Origin: Acholoe squamosa
Taxonomy: Eukaryota; Annelida; Polychaeta; Phyllodocida; Polynoidae
NCBI GenBank assembly: GCA_949317995.1
Contig: OX439044.1
Coordinates: 18,500,641-18,564,640, forward strand
Length of the DNA: 64,000 nt
Direction: 5' to 3'
In this document: positions 12,994 through 23,869 of the stretch, in pieces
How positions within the stretch are numbered: position 1 is the stretch's first letter
Layout: every line of letters begins with the position of its first letter
Translations under genes and position numbers: made by a program
The notes under the pieces: generated by a model
Told to the model about the DNA's origin: nothing
The model's input: the letters and a program-made list of their open reading frames with translations, nothing else
Database searches by the model: none

Positions 12994-13117
12994 TTTATTA
13001 AAGACAATAATTTGATAATACAATACATAAATACAATATAACAATATAAATACAATATATACAGTAATAGATACAATACAACAATGTAAATACAATATAT
13101 ACAAGATAAGATTAAAA

Positions 13118-13321
13118 GTTAAAATTCCCGGCACCACCCAGCGTGGTGTGTGCCGCTCTGAGGAAACTCGCCAACTGACGGTTAATTTGGATCCCGCAGC
13201 TTATATAGGCGCTGGATGTTTACGGTGACGTCACACATACCAATGCGCGCCCTGGAGGAAAAGTAGATCCAACCACTGCACATATTAATTATATATATAT
13301 ACACGGGTGTATATAGTCCCA
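13118..13321 (-). repeat. Ngaro split direct repeat B, internal copy
   Basis: 204 bp from GTTAAAATTCCCGG to TATAGTCCCA, directly joined to the internal A repeat at GTCCCA/TAAGTT. It differs from the 5' copy (17383-17586) at one base that I can see (ACGGGTGT against ACAGGTGT). The internal A-B junction would template a circular intermediate. Confidence 0.9.
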
Positions 13322-13461
13322 TAAGTTAATTATGTTCGTTGGGGATATAATGATAATAATAAATATTATAATAATATTATAATAATATCACAAGTGGAAT
13401 AAGGAAGGAGACAATGGGTTTGGTGAGAATTGACTTGGTCAATATCAATCCTGTACATGCC
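13322..13461 (-). repeat. Ngaro split direct repeat A, internal copy
   Basis: The same 140 bp as the terminal A copy, lying between the recombinase gene and the internal B repeat. Its end (CTGTACATGCC) is followed by unique sequence leading to the recombinase stop. Confidence 0.9.
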
Positions 13462-13497
13462 AAAAAACCGCCAAACACAATGGAACCCCATTCCACA

Positions 13498-14457
13498 CTA
13501 TAACATCACATCTAGAGCTAATAAGTCCTGTTTAGAATCATGTAAATAATTATATACCACATTAGATCTCCAATTCGCTCTCTTTTTAATATCATCAACC
13601 TTTAACCCAGAATTTTTTAAAAGAGTAGCTCCACCATGTCGGAGTGAATGAGTTGAAACTTTGTGGGAAATATTACAATCTATAGCAATAGCCTTCAACC
13701 TGGTATTAACATAGTTATAAGTTAAAGGTTTGTTACATATAGTGAACAATAATTTGTTTTTTGAAACCTTACAAATCTCCAAGTACCTAGCTGGACAAAG
13801 ACCAGAATTATCATTACGTTTTAAATATACCACGTAAGGTTTCCTACCATATTGGTCAGTTTTAGAAGATCTAACATCAATGCGAATACAATCAACAGAC
13901 AGCGACACATCTTTAGATTTAAGATTATGAGGGGAATCCACTACATGACCAACCCTGAACACACCTCGGTAACACAATAAGATAGCCGACCAGAAGACTA
14001 CATCCTCATATACAGACAAATCCAGCTTGGACTTGATAATTAACATATCACTGGGAGTTAAAGGATATGTTCTAGAGGAAGAACATTTATAATTACGTTC
14101 AATACCGTCCAAGGTCTTCTTTACAATAAAATTACTGCTATAATCAGAATAACCTTTTAATTTCTGATAATACCACACTGCAGACAAATAGTTCCTAACA
14201 GATATAGGTTTCATTTTATCTGCTAAATATACACTATACAAAGAAGCTTGAGAAGGAGAACAAGGTAGGGGATTAAAGTTAAATTTTTTACAAAATTTTT
14301 TGTACCTGCCAAACTGCTGTTTGCTAACCTTACGTGTGGACTCAGCCACGCCCCTGAACAAAAACCTTCTCCTTCTCCGCTCTAACTCCCTCAGATCTGG
14401 AAGCACAGCAACACATATTATATTCAGCCAGGGTATTTTTACATTTCTTAGGAACAC
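13498..14457 (-). CDS. Tyrosine recombinase (YR) of the Ngaro element
   Basis: 319-codon frame for a phage-integrase-fold recombinase, the enzyme that inserts the circular cDNA of YR retrotransposons in place of a DDE integrase. Visible catalytic signatures: Arg168 in FRVGHV, the HSLRHGG box (His270, Arg273), Trp296, and a C-terminal Tyr302 or Tyr304 in VYNYLHD. The N-terminal half is a SAM-like core-binding region (RYKKFCKKF..., SVRNYLSAVWYYQ). The frame has no early ATG: its first codon here is GTG, a stop lies four codons upstream, and it overlaps the RT frame by 116 nt in the +1 frame. It is therefore probably translated by frameshift, reinitiation or splicing. Confidence 0.9.
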   Translation of the reverse strand: MFLRNVKIPWLNIICVAVLPDLRELERRRRRFLFRGVAESTRKVSKQQFGRYKKFCKKFNFNPLPCSPSQASLYSVYLADKMKPISVRNYLSAVWYYQKLKGYSDYSSNFIVKKTLDGIERNYKCSSSRTYPLTPSDMLIIKSKLDLSVYEDVVFWSAILLCYRGVFRVGHVVDSPHNLKSKDVSLSVDCIRIDVRSSKTDQYGRKPYVVYLKRNDNSGLCPARYLEICKVSKNKLLFTICNKPLTYNYVNTRLKAIAIDCNISHKVSTHSLRHGGATLLKNSGLKVDDIKKRANWRSNVVYNYLHDSKQDLLALDVML

Positions 14458-16279
14458 CTTTATACATCAGCCTTGACAATTGATCAGCTAAAATGTTCTC
14501 CTCTGACCTTATATATGTAGAATAAATTTCAATATTATCAATGAAACATAGCCAAAAGATTTCACGTAGCCATTCCATACACAACTTATTTTTTGACCGA
14601 CCCGTATTTAACATGGTTAGAACTTGCATGTTATCACTTATACAATGAACCCGGGTATTACTAAAATTTTTTAACCAACGTTTAAGGCCCACCATAACAG
14701 GATACAATTCATATACATTAATATTTCTATGGTGAGCTCTCAAAAAATCCAATTTTGGAGATTTTACAAAATGACCACAAAGGTCATCAAAAGGGTCCGT
14801 ATCAGACCAAGTACCATATAAATAATCTGTGCCATACCAGGCACCAAAACCCTGAATTGAAGAGTCAGAATACAAAGGGGTACATTCGTTATCATTCAAA
14901 ATGATACTTCTGCAATTAAAAACATTGCAAAAGTTCTTCCACCATTTCAAATCCTTATGTATCTCTTCATTAAGTCTAACCACACCCCTGTTCCTGGCCC
15001 TAGCACACAAGTCGAAGACACGGCGACTGAACGTTCTGCCTCCTCTAACTACTTGGGAGCAAAATGACATCAGACCCCCAATCTTCTGTAAGGATTTTTT
15101 AGATACATACGCCCTACCTATACAATCATCTATGGCAAGTTTCATTTTATCCACCTTACTCTGGGGGAGTGATAATTCCATAATAGTAGAGTCAATACTT
15201 ATACCAAGGAAAACACATCTCTGACTAGGTTCAGTTACTTTTTCAGTGGATATTTTGAAACCCAAAAATTCCATGCACTCAATGAGAATATTCCTCTGAC
15301 GTCTACATTCTTCCTCAGAATTTGCAATAATTATAAAGTCGTCTAGATAATTTACAATCCTTTCAACACCATAGAATTTTGCCACTGTGACAATAAAATC
15401 TGAAATCCTGTTAAAAATATATGGAGCACATCTTAACCCAAAAGTTAGGCGGTTACTTTCATAGAATTCTGCACCACTACCAAAATCCCAGCGAAAGCCC
15501 TGATACTTGATATGTGGGCCGTAAACTCCTATAGACCGATAAGCTGATTTCAAATCCACCACACTCATAAAGTCGTCTCTATCTAATTGGCAGGTAACAG
15601 TGTTAATAGAGTTATACGAAAAGCTTTTGGATGTTGTGCTCATAAAGTTATTAATAGAGATGTCCCCTGGCATACTGCAGTCAGTGATGGGACGAAGCCT
15701 ACCATTTGATTTTTCTACCCCGCCTAGTGAATGTATGCATCTGGGTTTAACGACTGACTTTGTAACAAAGCCCTGGGCTAACTCCTCCTCAATAATACCA
15801 CACATCTCGTTATAAAATCTATCTTCTAAAATAGACTTATAATTTTTACAATCATATGTTGTATCACACCCTGGGTCAACTATTTTGAACCCCTCGGTAA
15901 AACCACACCATAGAAAATCAGACTCAACCTGATTGATGTTAATAAGGTCTGACTGCCTAAGAAAACTAGCCAGTCGACACGGGAGTATCTGAGCCTTCCT
16001 ACCATAAATGAAATGCTCACACATACATACCCCATTTACACAACTGTCATAGACCCTGATGCTGGGTCTATTTAAACACTCCACCGTAAAAAGTGGTTCA
16101 ATCTCGCCCTGTACTGGGCAGCTATAAGAAATAAATAAATTCTTTGATAGATCACAAGAATTATAAATATTTACATTATCATTATTAACATTATCACCCG
16201 GAATGATAGAAACGGGAGGCTCAGGAAGGTCTACCATACATACTACACTAGAATCAGGCATCAAACTATCAGAATCCAA
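14342..16279 (-). CDS. Reverse transcriptase-RNase H of the Ngaro element
   Basis: 645-codon frame with an RT domain in the middle (motif A VVDLKSAYR with Asp242; YLDD at 311-314) and an RNase H domain behind it (Asp472 in YSDSS, Glu524 in YELYP, Asp549 in ISDN, Asp599 in LADQLSR). These are the usual RT and RH active-site residues of DIRS/Ngaro elements. No methyltransferase domain follows. It makes cDNA from the element RNA. The frame is the same as Gag and is open back to the Gag TAG codon at 16307-16309. The codon at 16279 is TTG; the first ATG is six codons later. Either stop-codon readthrough or reinitiation would express it. Confidence 0.93.
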   Translation of the reverse strand: MDSDSLMPDSSVVCMVDLPEPPVSIIPGDNVNNDNVNIYNSCDLSKNLFISYSCPVQGEIEPLFTVECLNRPSIRVYDSCVNGVCMCEHFIYGRKAQILPCRLASFLRQSDLININQVESDFLWCGFTEGFKIVDPGCDTTYDCKNYKSILEDRFYNEMCGIIEEELAQGFVTKSVVKPRCIHSLGGVEKSNGRLRPITDCSMPGDISINNFMSTTSKSFSYNSINTVTCQLDRDDFMSVVDLKSAYRSIGVYGPHIKYQGFRWDFGSGAEFYESNRLTFGLRCAPYIFNRISDFIVTVAKFYGVERIVNYLDDFIIIANSEEECRRQRNILIECMEFLGFKISTEKVTEPSQRCVFLGISIDSTIMELSLPQSKVDKMKLAIDDCIGRAYVSKKSLQKIGGLMSFCSQVVRGGRTFSRRVFDLCARARNRGVVRLNEEIHKDLKWWKNFCNVFNCRSIILNDNECTPLYSDSSIQGFGAWYGTDYLYGTWSDTDPFDDLCGHFVKSPKLDFLRAHHRNINVYELYPVMVGLKRWLKNFSNTRVHCISDNMQVLTMLNTGRSKNKLCMEWLREIFWLCFIDNIEIYSTYIRSEENILADQLSRLMYKGVPKKCKNTLAEYNMCCCASRSEGVRAEKEKVFVQGRG

Positions 16280-16306
16280 TGCAGGACCTTGCCTAAGTGA
16301 ACTTTC

Positions 16307-17335
16307 CTAGTCTTTTTTGTTCTTTTGACACTTGTCTTTACCATGGTTTGACATGCTACAAATCTCACAAATATGACGATACCTGCACGGGTCCTCCCTG
16401 CAACCCTTGGCCCTGTTGAAAGCATAACAGGTTCGGTTGGATTGTTTTGATTTGAAAGACTTAGGTTTAGACCCACCCGCCTTCTGCGCTTGCACCGTTC
16501 CGTCATAAGACAGGTGCCTCAGAATATCCTCACTTTTAACATCGCCAAACGATCCAACACCTTCAAAATTAGCCCTATTCTTGACTGCTGAGTCGTATGC
16601 TACGAGAGCCTTCAACGTGTATATCTTGGTAGAGGATTTTTCTACCAGAACTTCAATATGCTTAACCACATCGAACACATCTTCACCCTCCTCTAACAAT
16701 TGCTTAACCATTCTGACGTTAACGATCAGTAGTTTCTCGATACTGTCCATTTTTTCACCTTTTTTCAAGAAATTTTTCTGGTCAAACGTACCTCTAGACT
16801 TTGTAGCATGTCGGTGGTTACTCCTTGAAGTATTAGACCCAATAGAGACCGATGAATCCGTCGAAACACTACGGTACGAAGACGATCTACTCGAAGATCC
16901 AAGATGGCGACGACCTGCCCTGTCGCCGTGGAGACCCCGGTATTCAGGCGAGCGCTGTCGGCCACGCCCCCGTTGCTTGGTTACCATGTTGACTGTGGAA
17001 TGTTTATCAACACCACCACGTGTACGACCCGTCTCAGTCTCGCATGTCGCTGCTGAAGTACATGTTCGATTAACCGCCTGGTTCTCCAATAAGGACCGGA
17101 TGTTTTCGAGCTGCTGCTCCATACGAGTAGTACACTCCTCCAGCTCCCCGATATACGTCTGGTCAACAGGCAAATCCAATGAACCCCCAGTAGCAGTTGG
17201 GGAAGATGATCCATGACCACCCCCATTGGAATCTACACTGCTCGAAATCCTAGAGTTGGCACCCTTCCTCGGTTTTTTAGGCGACTTCTTGGTCTTAGAC
17301 CTTTGTGTGCCGCTAGTTGTTCCTTTCCTACCCAT
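16307..17335 (-). CDS. Gag-like nucleocapsid protein of the Ngaro element
   Basis: 342 residues starting at an ATG about 50 nt inside the 5' B repeat. The first half is Ser/Thr/Arg-rich and basic; the middle (about 190-260) is helical. The C-terminus has two zinc sites: C303-x8-C312-x4-C317-x3-H321 (CCCH) and C323-x2-C326-x4-H331-x4-C336, the exact CCHC knuckle spacing. It would bind element RNA and form particles. It ends with TAG, and the same frame continues into RT. Order and spacing fit a Gag. The sequence outside the zinc sites is not conserved enough for me to place it. Confidence 0.85.
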   Translation of the reverse strand: MGRKGTTSGTQRSKTKKSPKKPRKGANSRISSSVDSNGGGHGSSSPTATGGSLDLPVDQTYIGELEECTTRMEQQLENIRSLLENQAVNRTCTSAATCETETGRTRGGVDKHSTVNMVTKQRGRGRQRSPEYRGLHGDRAGRRHLGSSSRSSSYRSVSTDSSVSIGSNTSRSNHRHATKSRGTFDQKNFLKKGEKMDSIEKLLIVNVRMVKQLLEEGEDVFDVVKHIEVLVEKSSTKIYTLKALVAYDSAVKNRANFEGVGSFGDVKSEDILRHLSYDGTVQAQKAGGSKPKSFKSKQSNRTCYAFNRAKGCREDPCRYRHICEICSMSNHGKDKCQKNKKD

Positions 17336-17382
17336 AATGATAGGTTAAACACCGTATTAACTTGGAAAAAACGGATAAAACT

Positions 17383-17586
17383 GTTAAAATTCCCGGCACC
17401 ACCCAGCGTGGTGTGTGCCGCTCTGAGGAAACTCGCCAACTGACGGTTAATTTGGATCCCGCAGCTTATATAGGCGCTGGATGTTTACGGTGACGTCACA
17501 CATACCAATGCGCGCCCTGGAGGAAAAGTAGATCCAACCACTGCACATATTAATTATATATATATACACAGGTGTATATAGTCCCA
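17383..17586 (-). repeat. Ngaro split direct repeat B, 5' terminal copy
   Basis: Matches 13118-13321 except for one visible base. It starts the element on the minus strand (TGGGACTATATACACC...) next to a TA-rich tract and carries the core promoter. Confidence 0.9.
17466..17472 (-). promoter_or_regulatory. TATA box of the Ngaro element
   Basis: The minus strand reads CGCCTATATAAGCTGCGGGA about 130 nt upstream of the Gag ATG, inside the 5' B repeat. A TATA box in the terminal repeat is the expected place for an element promoter. The internal B copy (13118-13321) carries the same site. Confidence 0.6.
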
Positions 17587-19666
17587 TATATATATAGGCC
17601 AACCCGCATATAAGGCACACCCTCAGTTTTCGGATAAGCCATAAGCCCCACATGGGAACTGAAAATGCTGCCAATCCTTACTATAGTCTTTTATGTAAGG
17701 CCCCTCATACAACCTGCACTCGTCTAAAGGCCGCACCAAGTGTCTGAAAGCCATGGCTTATATGTGGGGATTTTAGGTAGCATGGTCAAATGTAACATGT
17801 CATGCTGGTACATTGTGCTATTACTAGTTTTAGCAGTATAGCAGAAGCGGAAGAAGCAATTGTTCTTTTTAACTACTTCGTCTACTTTTTAAAGATAATA
17901 ACGAGGCAGGGCTTGTAGAAGGAATATACTGCAGGGCCATGCGTTCAGCTGGCGACTGTTCAGGTAGGGGAAGAAGGAAGAAGGCGAACAATGAGGAGGA
18001 GACTGCCTGGAGGAGGGGGGATCCTATCCCCTGGAGGCCTTCCCTACTGTGCCGCAGAACTCTGATGTCAGCGCCCATCAGTCTCTCATTGTGAGCAGCT
18101 TCCCTTTATGTGACCCATGGTCAGACGTGGAGCAGCTCTCCCAGGGTTGAACTGCTCCATGTGAGGGTAATTAACACTGAGTGGGAGGGTATCGCCGTAC
18201 GGCTATGAACATTAGTAGTACCACTATAGAGACTGTCTGCCCTTAAGGCATCACTTCTCTACCTAATTGCACCTTTGAGAAGCTCCACACCCTAATACTA
18301 TCTGCGTGCATTGGCGCTTCAGTGGCTCTAAGTGGCCTTTAGGTTAATTTACCATTGCCTCATAGTTGAATTACTGATGTAAGGGAAGTGAATTCTCCAC
18401 CCCTCCTCGTCACCCAGTGGCTCCAGTTCTGTTTCTACTGAAAACTATAGTGTTTGCCCTGGCATTTTCCGCATCCTTCTCAATCTCATTCGCCAAACAC
18501 ATCCCGCCTCCCATGTGCATACCGCCTGGATGAGTCTCGATGCACCCCATCCCCTATTCCATGGCCCCACATTGCTCTCCAGTGTCCCCTATATTAGCTC
18601 TCCCCTGGCAGTGTACCCTATCTCACCAATCTCTGCTCATTCATTCTCTACCCTGTATGTGTTCGCATACACCCCACCCTTTCCCCAGACCCTTCCTCCT
18701 ACCTACTTTATATACTACCGTTTGGTAGGAGAGGGTGCACCTGTGTGAACATAAGTGTAGGAATAGACAGTGTACTACCGTGTGGTTGGTGTGGTGCCAA
18801 ATGTACTACATTTTTCTTTTCGCAGTGCCCCTCATAGTACTAGTAAAGGACAAAGGGCAAAGAGTACTACTCATAGGATCCAATTTATATTAGGCTATCC
18901 AAAACAGGGTTAGCAGTGGCTAACATTGTCCCTTGTCAAAATAAAGTCAAGACGGATCTTTCTAGCATGAAGGAGGTCACCTCATAAAAAAGTATTCCTA
19001 AAGTATTTCTACAAAATGTTGACCGTTCTTTTCAAAGAGCCCGGCATGCCTATTATTATCTTCAATGGGAATATAACTGATTCATTGTTCTAAATATTAT
19101 AGAATGCAGATGATGTAATTCTTGTGTATAAGCCGCGTCTTATACACGAAGATTTACGGTACTCCGTATGTGGCACCACCTTATGAATTAGGTCAAAGCC
19201 GGCGAAGTCAATTAATAGCCAACTTACTCGCCCACGCCCTCAAGCCACTAGTTCCTATTTGATTCGCTCCATATTTGGTTTAGATAACACGGTTATATCA
19301 GTGCTCTATATCAAGAATTCGTTTATAATATTTTTCCAACTTGTTTCAATCAATCTATCCTCATATCCGCTTGGTCATTATATGTAACTGTTCTAGTTCT
19401 CACCCACTCCTAATCATTGCCACAGACGCTAAGCTTGAGCATATATACACAGAGCAATATGCCGGCCAGCAGAACCATGCATGGGTCAGGGACAAGAGCT
19501 GCCTGTTAATAACGTACTGTATAGCCCCTTTATCCCTGCATCCACTCATACACACTGCACCCTGCCACTGACCATGGAGGGACATTGGTGACATCGATCA
19601 CCCACCTGCGTCCATTAATAATACTCCCATTACTGAGACCACGTGCTGTGACAGAGTGGGGTGAGC
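17587..19666. other. Intergenic, with a dispersed TATAAGG-type repeat
   Basis: No gene is supported. From about 17603 to 17765 the ends CGCATATAAGGCACACCC and GGCTTATATGTGGGGATT are inverted. Similar TATAAG...CTTATA edges recur near 3530, 12720, 19120 and 25205, so this is probably a dispersed element family. 18480-18750 is C/T-rich; its open frames look like composition effects. Confidence 0.5.
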
Positions 19667-19860
19667 TCCTTTAAAGGCCGCTGATTCAGGAGTGCATCAT
19701 GCCCATTGGTCGTCATGATGCACCAATGGAGTGCTGACAAGACTGCTCACAAGCACTTCATTGGAGCATCATGCCGACCCTCCGGGATTATATGTATCAA
19801 CCCCAACAGCAGTTCATTGGTGTATCACGACGACCAATGCATCAGTGACCCTTAAAGGGT
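19667..19860. mobile_element. Short MITE with CCTTTAAAGG-type ends
   Basis: Left end CTCCTTTAAAGGCCGCTGAT, right end complementary to ACCCTTTAAGGGTCACTGAT. Inner GCATCATG/CATGATGC motifs are inverted, as is an AGTGCT...AGCACT core. Related to the elements at 23746 and 52698. About 194 bp, no coding capacity. Confidence 0.55.
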
Positions 19861-21964
19861 GGTATGGGGTGGTGGGGGGGGGCAGGTGAGGGGTGGGGGT
19901 ATTGAGAGCCCAGGTTTTGCCCCGGTCGGCCCCTGCGTTGGCAGGGCCGTCCTCCGGCTGCCCAGCCCCGATAAAGCCCCGAACTGTCCACCGTCCGGCA
20001 TGATCTACATGACCGTGACCATTCACCCCCAGCCCCCTCCCCCTCCCCCCGCCTCCCCTTCCCCACCCTCTCCATCCAACAAACCTACCCCTCCTGGCGG
20101 TAAGGCAGATAAGCCTTGGATTCGCGCCCCGTGTCCCGACCTGATAATAGTTCGCTGAGGGACCTAAAGGTAGCATTGCGAACCTTTGGGCGATATTCAG
20201 GGATTCTGTTGTAACTGCTGTTACTTACTATAGAGTTGGCGGGTCATTCAGGTACTTATTAACGGATCACTAACCCTCACGTGCACTCAGTTTCGTATGA
20301 CTTCTCAGTTCTCGTACTTCCCAGCTAGCAGCGATTCGTTAGGTCAACGTTGGCAATGGTCACCGCTATTGCAGGCAATAGTCCAATGTTGGACCAAACT
20401 CAGACTGCCAACGTTATACGCCTACCAAGGCCAGCTAATAAATGTTGAAGAAATCAATGTTGTACAAATGTTGGCGGTCCTCACACCAATGGGAATGTAA
20501 CAAATGGTGACCAAATATTTAAAGAAATTTAACAACAACCAGAGGGTGCTTTAGAATGTGCGAAGATCGTTTGCCTTTTATAGTCTATCATTCGTTTCTC
20601 TGTACATTACATGCACTTCAAGTCAGAGATTTTGCATTCATAGACCACCATGTGCTAAACGACCAACTTCTTTTTATGAAATCACAAAAACACTAGTAAC
20701 ATGCCTACCAGGAAGATTTTTTGTAGGTAATGATATGGATCTCAGAGATGAGATGAGTTGATTGCAAATATTGGGCCTGAGATAAAAGTGAAATACGGAA
20801 CAGATGTCTCTAAAATGATGATTTCTGACATGCATGTGTTTCATATAGATGGAATTAATTCAATTAGTAGCCTGGTTGGTTGATTGGCACAAATGTTTAA
20901 TGTTTGACGTATCATTGCTTTTCGAGTTGTCCATAACGTCATCCCCATCACCCTTTGTCCCCCCTGAAGAAACCTCCCTACAGCTCTCTTAATTGAACTC
21001 TGACACCACAGTCAGAGTCCCATTGATAATGGTTTTCTGAGTAGAACCGGGATATTATGATATGATAGCGCTAGAACCCAATCCATTCTAATTTAATTAA
21101 ATATACATGTGTATAATAGTTGTTTAATCAGACTAATAGTGAGAAATATCTGGATGGTGGATAGTGGAAACATCACCCAAGCTCTCTATGCTCCACTCAG
21201 TATTGCAGGATGCAATATCTAGCATTGTATAACACATTATGCAATTTCTTAATTACGTTTGATGTATTGTCTCATGTATGCAATATGGATTATACGTATC
21301 ATTACCTTGTGCCTTATCCTATGTCAAGTATACTAACCAGGTAGCACGGACACATTGGGCCAATGTCAGCTTTTATTTGACCAATGTCGGCTTATATTGG
21401 GCCAAGCATGGACAAGCATGACCCAATGCTCCATTGCTGATTGGGTAAGTGCAGTTTCATCCTCCAATCTTTGCTGGTAAGCTTATGTTTCTGTTTTCAT
21501 ACTGAAGACATTGCTCACCGTTTATACAGTAGGGGAGAGGTCACTTAGATCGGAAGCCCTCTGGAGAATTTCAATACAAAACAAAATTACATGAATTTGT
21601 TGCAAATTTCCATTGCTTTAATAGATGGAAGACGTGCGGTCCTTAGTTCACCAATTCATTCTCCCTGACAAGATACAAATGCAAGATACAGATTAAATGT
21701 TCCTCAGCCTCAGGATAACTTTTGATGCCCCCAAAATGAAACTTTTTTGAGGGAATAAAGGCATTTTTGTACAAGAAAGGCCCCACGGCATATGTATCAG
21801 CAAATGAGTTGCAAAGCTGTTTTCAAAGAATTCCAATAGCATTAATTCTGCATCACATGCAGATGAAGGGAATAGCTACTTTTTCGTAATTATTTCATTC
21901 CAAGTCTTGTGATCTATCTTAGAATGATTATGCTGTCGATATATAATACCTCAGCCAATTAATA
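19861..21964. other. Intergenic, no gene seen
   Basis: 19861-20110 is G/C-rich low complexity that opens frames on both strands without any recognisable protein. 20340-20480 contains AACGTTGG/CCAACGTT repeats. 20930-21960 is AT-rich. Nothing else is supported. Confidence 0.55.
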
Positions 21965-22505
21965 TTGTAGTGGGGGAGCATGAAGACCAAAAGGGGCCTG
22001 TCGTGTGAAGTAAATGAAAGAGCTTAGCCAACAATCAGGGATTGTGAGGGATATATTGAAGGTCACAAAAAGCTTTGTTGGCAGTCTGGCAATGGTGGCA
22101 GCTTGCCATGGCAGCCATCTTTATCCAAAATCTGAGGAATTTAGAGGAAAGGTAAAGGGAAGTCTGGAATCCAGGCTTAAGATTCTCTAAATTGGCTGTA
22201 ATGAGGAGGGATGGAAGACAAGTACCATGCCATTACTTGGCTCATTCTGATTTATGGCTAATGAGGTCATGTCAATGTCATTTCAGTGTCAAATCTCAAA
22301 ACACTACCCAAAACTTATCTTTTTACCACTTTTAGATAGATGTCAAACATAAAAAAATCAACAGTAACCCTTGAAAACTTTTGTAAAAAGTTTCCCTACA
22401 GAATGGAGATTATATCTTATCTATCACAGCCATATCTGGTTGACTTAGGTTACCCTGCTGCCAATGTTTTTAAAACCTAGCGGTGTATCAAAATCATTCA
22501 GACTT
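21965..22505 (+). repeat. Left inverted arm
   Basis: Diverged partner of 26225-26742. Best-matching stretches are around 22010-22150 and 22220-22320. Divergence with small indels shows that it is old. Confidence 0.65.
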
Positions 22506-22526
22506 CAACACCTATAATGTATAATA

Positions 22527-22604
22527 TATATGTGACCTGGACTGAGAAAAGGGTCCTTAGTCCCCCTGAAATAAGGTCCTTTTTCGCAGATCGTGTCACA
22601 TATA
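22527..22604. repeat. Short palindromic MITE-like repeat, copy 2
   Basis: Begins TATATGTGACCTGGACTGAG and ends TTCGCAGATCGTGTCACATA, closely resembling the copy at 3925-4000 over both ends. Outer ends are inverted. Confidence 0.65.
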
Positions 22605-23471
22605 ATATTATTTCATCAAAACCTATGTATGTGCCAATAGGAATTATTGACAGAATCAATATAACATGGATCTAATAAGGGTTTGTGTCATATTTTGACT
22701 TTGACCTACTTATCATGAATTTTACACTCACTGGTTCTTGCCATCACTCTGCTTCTATGATGGTCTTTTCTATGATGTAAGGTGTGAGCTAGCACCTTCT
22801 GGAAGGGGCATATCCATCACAGAATACCTGAATACCTATCGACTATGTGTAGGGCATTTTGTTTATTTCTCATAGAGCAAAATGTGAAAAGAAAATACAA
22901 AAATGCCTCTATTCCCTAACTACTTGTCACTGGTAAACAGTTGATACTGCTCCTAAACACACCTTCAACAGTTGACCTTTAACTATTTGTCAAATGACCT
23001 TCATCTGCCAAAGTGAAACCTTATAGCTGAGGTCATTGCATATGCTAACCATTCAACAACAAATGCAAGTTCTTTCTTATTCAAAACACCAAAATGAATT
23101 CAGGACATTGCCCCTTTCTTCCCTTAAATGTGCCCACAGGTATTTATGAAAAGTTGTAATGCACAATGTTGAATCACAAGGTCGAAGGCCTTATGTAAAA
23201 CAGAGAGTATGCCCTGAAGGTCCAAGCCCAAAAACCCTGCTGAAAAAGTTAGAGGTTCCAAATGTTTTGGGTGATATCTACATTTCATTAGGCATCGAGG
23301 ACTGAAGTAAAAGTGTACATCTACAAGGAAAGGAAGAGAGTCAAAAACCACCTGTAAGTATACCAATATGTACATAAAATAATTGAGAAGGCACCCAATC
23401 CACACTGTGGTAGCTATAGATGTAATTAAAGTACTGGGCACCAAAGGGCAGACCAGTGGCCAACACTGCAG

Positions 23472-23473
<2 letters not shown>

Positions 23474-23556
<83 letters not shown>
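23474..23556. repeat. (TA)n microsatellite
   Basis: About 80 bp of pure TA repeat directly joined to the next palindromic repeat. It opens an artefactual Ile-Tyr frame on the minus strand. Confidence 0.95.
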
Positions 23557-23560
<4 letters not shown>

Positions 23561-23630
23561 ACATATACTGGGAATGGGGACCCTAATGAACCCTACTAAA
23601 GGGCCCTTTTCACAAATTCTGTCACATATA
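23557..23630. repeat. Short palindromic MITE-like repeat, copy 3
   Basis: Starts AGACATATACTGGGAATGGG immediately after (TA)n and ends CTGTCACATATA. It shares both ends with the copies at 3925 and 22527. Confidence 0.6.
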
Positions 23631-23745
23631 GAATGTGCCTATATTACCTGATTCACAGTGGGGGTCTAGACTGTCTTACCAGCCCTCACCTTTCCTATTT
23701 ATCAGAAATAGATTGTATATCCCCAGGCATATCTGCATTTGGGAT

Positions 23746-23862
23746 TTAACCCTTTAGGGGTCACTGATGCAGGAGTGTATTATGCCCAGCGGTAAGCATG
23801 ATGCATAAATGAAGTGCTGAACATTGTGCTTGCCAGCACTTCAATGGTGCATCATGTCAACT
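23746..23862. mobile_element. TTAA-type MITE fragment
   Basis: TTAA then CCCTTTAGGGGTCACTGATG, followed by the AGTGCTG...CAGCACTT core also found at 19667-19860. The right end is not recognisable, so it is a fragment. Confidence 0.5.
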
Positions 23863-23869
23863 CACCAGG

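Larger units (their letters stand above)
12854..17586 (-). mobile_element. Ngaro-like YR retrotransposon, apparently intact
   Basis: A 4.73-kb element transcribed leftward, in the order Gag, RT-RNase H, tyrosine recombinase. Read 5' to 3' on the minus strand, it has split direct repeats: unit B (17586-17383), the genes, unit A (13461-13322) joined to unit B (13321-13118), a 124-bp AT-rich spacer, and terminal unit A (12993-12854). This B...A-B...A arrangement is the split direct repeat layout of Ngaro/PAT elements, not the inverted repeats of DIRS1, and I see no methyltransferase domain, which favours Ngaro. It lies between TA-rich tracts, with no target duplication, as expected for recombinase-mediated insertion. 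All three frames are open and repeat pairs are nearly identical, so it is young. Confidence 0.92.

Noticed and set aside
12898-13137. A 79-codon hydrophobic minus-strand frame
   Set aside because: It lies in the Ngaro A repeat and AT-rich spacer; its hydrophobicity comes from base composition.
12854-17586. Classification as a DIRS1-type element
   Set aside because: The repeats are split direct, not inverted, and no methyltransferase domain follows RNase H.
19814-20176. Overlapping G/P-rich frames on both strands
   Set aside because: Caused by G/C-rich low-complexity sequence; no domain.
23124-23564. A 146-codon minus-strand frame starting in Ile-Tyr repeats
   Set aside because: The start is (TA)n microsatellite and the remainder has no recognisable domain.
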